This document shows, one piece after another, positions 6,047 through 8,560 of a stretch of 8,560 nt of DNA (positions within the stretch are counted from its first letter, which is position 1; each line of letters starts with the position of its first letter). A program made the position numbers and the translations under genes. A model generated the notes under the pieces. The model saw nothing but the letters and a program-made list of their open reading frames with translations, was not told where the DNA came from and did no database searches. Location: contig CAZIWX010000104.1 in NCBI GenBank assembly GCA_964543125.1, forward strand, positions 1 to 8,560, read 5' to 3'. This DNA comes from CAZIWX01 sp964543125 (GTDB taxonomy: Bacteria; Fidelibacterota; UBA8477).

Positions 6047-6684
6047 TGTGAATATTTTCCTAAACTGAAGGCAATTCAAACACCGTTACCCGCCAACCTG
6101 TCCGGGCGGGCGGGATCTGGGTGGTTAACCGATTGCGCCTAGCATTTAGATGCTGTAGCAACACAGTGGTAAACAACGGAGCTGCCGAAAACCGCAATTA
6201 CCCGGAACTCTCTGAGCGTCTAATAGCTCCATAGCCCCGGGTTTTCCTGTTATAGCCCGGGAATGTTGAGTTCAATCATCAGTGGTGGGCTTTAGCCCCG
6301 TATATCAAAGGTTCATCATTAAGGGGCTAAGACCCGTTATTTCGTGTTGATTCGAAGCCATGGGCTGTCCCCGCGTGTACTCCCATGGGAAAGCTTGTGG
6401 CAACTGAAATTTCCCGCTTGAGGGGGATTCAGGGATGTGTGCAACTAGAAGCAAAGTGCTGAACGATGGTGAATGGCTATAAACCCGTTCGCTCCGTTCG
6501 AGGGGATATTCGGCAGTCAGAAAGAGGACGCTCCTTACCGCGCTGTTTCGGCAAGTTAATAAGCAGGGCGGCATCCTCCTAACCCGGAGTCTCTCCTTAT
6601 TCACGATACGGAGTCTATCTGATAAATCACTATAAATGAAAGCGATATGCACAAGAGCACTGTTGTATTTGGCCGCATACCGGC
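6047..6684. other. Repeat-rich non-coding region
   Basis: No gene is supported in this stretch of about 640 bases; a 129-codon antisense frame (6305-6694) has low-complexity, unprotein-like composition. Just after the YHS stop, ACCCGCC (6088-6094) can pair with the GGGCGGG run (6105-6115), a GC-rich stem without a U-tract. A cluster of REP-like palindromes follows at 6231-6389. Near 6408-6427 is another C/G-rich stem-like stretch (TCCCGC, GAGGGGGA). An 8-base direct repeat CGGAGTCT occurs at 6585-6592 and 6609-6616. The right end merges into the open frame of a DUF1670 remnant at 6640. The region looks like the graveyard of small mobile or repeat elements. Confidence 0.5.
6231..6389. repeat. 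Cluster of REP-like palindromic units
   Basis: Three inverted-repeat units lie close together. First, CCCGGG (6236-6241) and CCCGGG (6256-6261), each following an ATAGCC sequence. Second, GGGCTTTAGCCCC (6287-6299), itself a hairpin, and its near reverse complement GGGGCTAAGACCC (6323-6335), which match at 11 of 13 positions across a 23-base loop. Third, CCATGGG (6358-6364) and CCCATGG (6382-6388), perfect over 7 bp with a 17-base loop. Short GGGGCTAAAGCCCC-type units in inverted pairs are typical of REP elements spread by RAYT/IS200-like transposases. No such transposase is in the window. Confidence 0.5.
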
Positions 6685-6945
6685 GTGGGGTCAACCGTTA
6701 CGCACAAACGGCAAATCGTTGAGAAGGTGATCTTTGCAAAGAAGGATCCAGCATCGGCGGCAAAAGAATGCCATCATTCCCGGCGGGCGATGGATACCTA
6801 TCTGAAAGACTACCAGCGTGTGGCTACCGCGTATGAATTAAAACCGGAAATCAACTTTATCCACGATGTGACCGGCCTAGCTCCGCATGTGATTAACCGT
6901 TATCTGGAGATATTGAAACTTGGTCAACAACCATTCGCAAAATAA
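6685..6945 (+). pseudogene. DUF1670-family C-terminal remnant
   Basis: From GTG 6685 the frame codes 86 residues; it is open from 6640 with no better start. The text GSTVTHKRQIVEKV, then AAKECHHSRRAMDTYLKDYQRV, then the helix near DVTGLAPHVINRYLEIL, follows the pattern I know for the C-terminal end of DUF1670 proteins: an SHK..IV segment, an HS..A..RY..D..RV helix-turn-helix-like segment and a final helix with G..P..V..YLE. Those proteins are several hundred residues long and often occur as dispersed or transposon-like copies, so about two-thirds or more of the gene is missing. There is no ribosome binding site before the GTG. A short stand-alone protein is possible but a truncated relic next to REP-like repeats is more likely. 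The family call is from memory of the pattern. Confidence 0.6.
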
Positions 6946-6956
6946 CTTGTTGCGCT

Positions 6957-6962
6957 AAGGGG
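6957..6962 (+). promoter_or_regulatory. Ribosome binding site of the glycosidase gene
   Basis: AAGGGG eight bases before ATG 6971. It supports this start, which also yields a proper signal peptide at once. It lies between the remnant's stop and the glycosidase start, where only 25 bases are available, so any promoter must overlap the remnant. Confidence 0.65.
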
Positions 6963-6970
6963 CATTAATA

Positions 6971-8560
6971 ATGAAGCAGAAAAATTTTCCCAAGTTTATT
7001 TATCTGCTGCTGATCCTGATACTAACCCAGGTTGACGGCACCGAAATATCAACAACAACCCAGGCCGGGCCGGGAGTTTGGTACACCCATACACGGATTC
7101 CGGAGGTGCCCTGGGATATGCACATTATGCGGATTGACTTGCACAATCCCTGGCTCAGGCTGGAATCCAGCAAGGGACAGGACCGGTTATTTGCCCGGGA
7201 AGCCACCTCTTCGGCCGCCGCCCGCAAAAGCTATCCCGGACACCGGGTGATCGGGGCCGTGAACGGTGATTTTTATAATGTGGATACCGGCGAACCCATC
7301 AATGCTCAAATCGTGAACGGCCAAATCGTTCATCGACCCACGGGACGGCCCACCTTTGCGGTGAGTGCTGATTCACTACCTTTTATCGAATATATGAATA
7401 TGTCCGGGACTTTGCGGGCAGTCTCAGGCCCGGAGCAGTCAATAAACGGCGTTGATCAAACGCGTGGCGCCGATCAGTTGATTCTGTTCAATGATTTTTA
7501 CGGTTCTAATACCACAACGAATGAATTTGGAACCGAAGTCGTGTGCCAACCAATTACACCAGCAGTAGTAAATGACACGGTAAGGGTGGTAGTGAGTCAA
7601 AAAGTTATCGATCAGGGAAACACGGCGATTCCCGCTGGTGAACTGGTCTTTTCCGGGCACGGATCAGCGGCAACTTTTCTCAACGATCAAATAAATTTGG
7701 GTGATACACTAAGATATATCATGCGCTTTACCGGCGTGGGGAATCATGCTCTAAGCAATGCCATCGGTGGGAATCCGATCATTGTCCAAAACGGTCAGAT
7801 GATAAACAATGATGGTGTACGCCATCCCCGCACCGGCGTAGGTTGGGATGAAGAGCAGCACTACCTCTATTTTTTCGTAGTCGATGGCCGCCAGCCCGGT
7901 TTGAGTGCCGGTATGACCTTGGGCGAACTGGGGCAGTTCATGGCCGCTCACGGCGTTTGGCGCGGATTGAATCTGGACGGTGGCGGGTCCAGCACCCTTG
8001 TGACCCAGGGTGTCGTTCGAAATTCACCTTCCGATGGGTCGGAACGCCGGGTGAGTAACCACATGCTGGTGGTGAGTTCGGCGCCCATCGGCAGTTTGGA
8101 TTCGCTGTGGATTGTTGAACGGGAACGCCATGTGTTTCAGAATAGTTCGGTGACCTATTCCCTCCGGGCCTGGGATGAATACCGTAATCCACTCCTGCCC
8201 GACACGCTGAATCTCGTTTGGAGTTGTGATGCGGCGCTTGGATCGATTAGTGCCGGGGGCGTATTCAGCGCGGGCGCGGTGCATGATTCAGGATATGTAT
8301 ATGTGAGCAACCTGACTGCTACGATCCGAGACTCGGCCTTTGTGATCGTGGATGTTGCTACCGGGGTCACCCTACGGCCCAATCCATTGGTCCTGCGAAT
8401 GGGAGAAGCGCAGCCCCTGCAACTGGAAATGCATGATACCGGTGGCAACCGCTTTCCGGTGCCGGCCGGCGATGTGTCCTGGGATCTCCCTGAAACGCTG
8501 CTCCAGCAGACCGGTGAAAGTGAGTTTACCGCAATCAATGGAGGTACAGGTTGGTTGGTC
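6971..8560 (+). CDS. Secreted phosphodiester glycosidase (NAGPA family) with Ig-like modules, 3' end outside window
   Basis: The frame runs from ATG 6971 to the edge without a stop, 530 codons visible. Residues 1-23 form a signal peptide (KQKNFPK, then a leucine-rich core), so the protein is exported. Residues 30-370 are a phosphodiester glycosidase domain related to the enzyme that uncovers mannose 6-phosphate: VNGDFYN (97-103), HPRTGVGWDE (285-294), FFVVDGRQPG (301-310), TLGELGQFM (316-324), NLDGGGSSTLV (334-344) and the closing ERRVSNHMLVV (358-368). These are the most conserved stretches of the family, and the aspartate and asparagine in them are the likely catalytic and metal-binding residues. 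After residue 372 come at least two Ig-like/Big-type repeats: one ends near 455, with a W..DAALGSISAGGVFSAG pattern, and the second runs off the edge. It may act on cell-surface or matrix glycans. It appears to be its own unit. Confidence 0.88.
   Translation, partial: MKQKNFPKFIYLLLILILTQVDGTEISTTTQAGPGVWYTHTRIPEVPWDMHIMRIDLHNPWLRLESSKGQDRLFAREATSSAAARKSYPGHRVIGAVNGDFYNVDTGEPINAQIVNGQIVHRPTGRPTFAVSADSLPFIEYMNMSGTLRAVSGPEQSINGVDQTRGADQLILFNDFYGSNTTTNEFGTEVVCQPITPAVVNDTVRVVVSQKVIDQGNTAIPAGELVFSGHGSAATFLNDQINLGDTLRYIMRFTGVGNHALSNAIGGNPIIVQNGQMINNDGVRHPRTGVGWDEEQHYLYFFVVDGRQPGLSAGMTLGELGQFMAAHGVWRGLNLDGGGSSTLVTQGVVRNSPSDGSERRVSNHMLVVSSAPIGSLDSLWIVERERHVFQNSSVTYSLRAWDEYRNPLLPDTLNLVWSCDAALGSISAGGVFSAGAVHDSGYVYVSNLTATIRDSAFVIVDVATGVTLRPNPLVLRMGEAQPLQLEMHDTGGNRFPVPAGDVSWDLPETLLQQTGESEFTAINGGTGWLV

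Noticed and set aside
6430..6620. Possible group II intron 5' part or other structured RNA
   Set aside because: The stretch near 6441-6480 vaguely recalls domain I text, but I found no domain V hairpin with its catalytic triad and no reverse transcriptase frame, so the claim cannot be supported.
6305..6694. 129-codon antisense frame in the gap after the YHS gene
   Set aside because: It covers the REP-like palindromes and the start of the DUF1670 remnant. Its translation has no domain or regular pattern, and no ribosome binding site was found; the frame is open by chance.
1..8560. CRISPR array, tRNA or rRNA gene
   Set aside because: No regularly spaced direct repeats, no tRNA-like cloverleaf and no ribosomal RNA text were seen by eye on either strand.

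Overview
The window reads as bacterial chromosomal DNA of moderate GC content. All well-supported genes lie on the + strand. Some starts have clear Shine-Dalgarno sites (AAGGAG before the YHS gene, AAGGGG before the last gene), while the reductase-methyltransferase start has only an A-rich leader. That mix, together with REP-like repeats, a DUF1670 remnant and a secreted glycosidase with Ig-like modules, would fit a member of the FCB/Calditrichota-KSB1 kind. This placement is a guess from style, not from a marker gene.

Layout. Positions 3-911 hold the C-terminal part of a polytopic spermidine-synthase-like membrane protein that starts left of the window. A roughly 400-base gap follows, with only short open frames and one good hairpin. 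Positions 1319-3850 form a tight two-gene unit: a class I SAM methyltransferase, then after 9 bases a 620-residue fusion of a geranylgeranyl-reductase-type flavoprotein with a second SAM methyltransferase. A 345-base gap follows, holding nested inverted repeats, a sigma-54-like promoter match and a 37-codon frame that overlaps the next start as ATGA. Positions 4196-6046 hold an ICMT/PEMT-type membrane methyltransferase with an unassigned Met/His-rich C-terminal region, a small unknown frame, and a membrane-anchored YHS metal-binding protein with a His/Cys tail. Positions 6047-6684 are non-coding and repeat-rich. At 6640-6945 lies a truncated DUF1670-family remnant. From 6971 to the right edge runs a secreted phosphodiester glycosidase (NAGPA family) with Ig-like modules, unfinished at the edge.

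How the genes may work together (inference). The reductase type acts on polyprenyl chains, and two soluble methyltransferase domains are linked to it by fusion or near-contact. One simple reading is tailoring of a prenylated lipid or quinone, with saturation and methylation carried out by one unit. The ICMT-like protein could belong to that theme, since its family methylates prenylated or lipid substrates. Alternatively it could belong with the YHS gene in a metal-related unit, as its C-terminal Met/His clusters would suggest. The glycosidase gene looks unrelated to both and is separated from them by the repeat and remnant zone.
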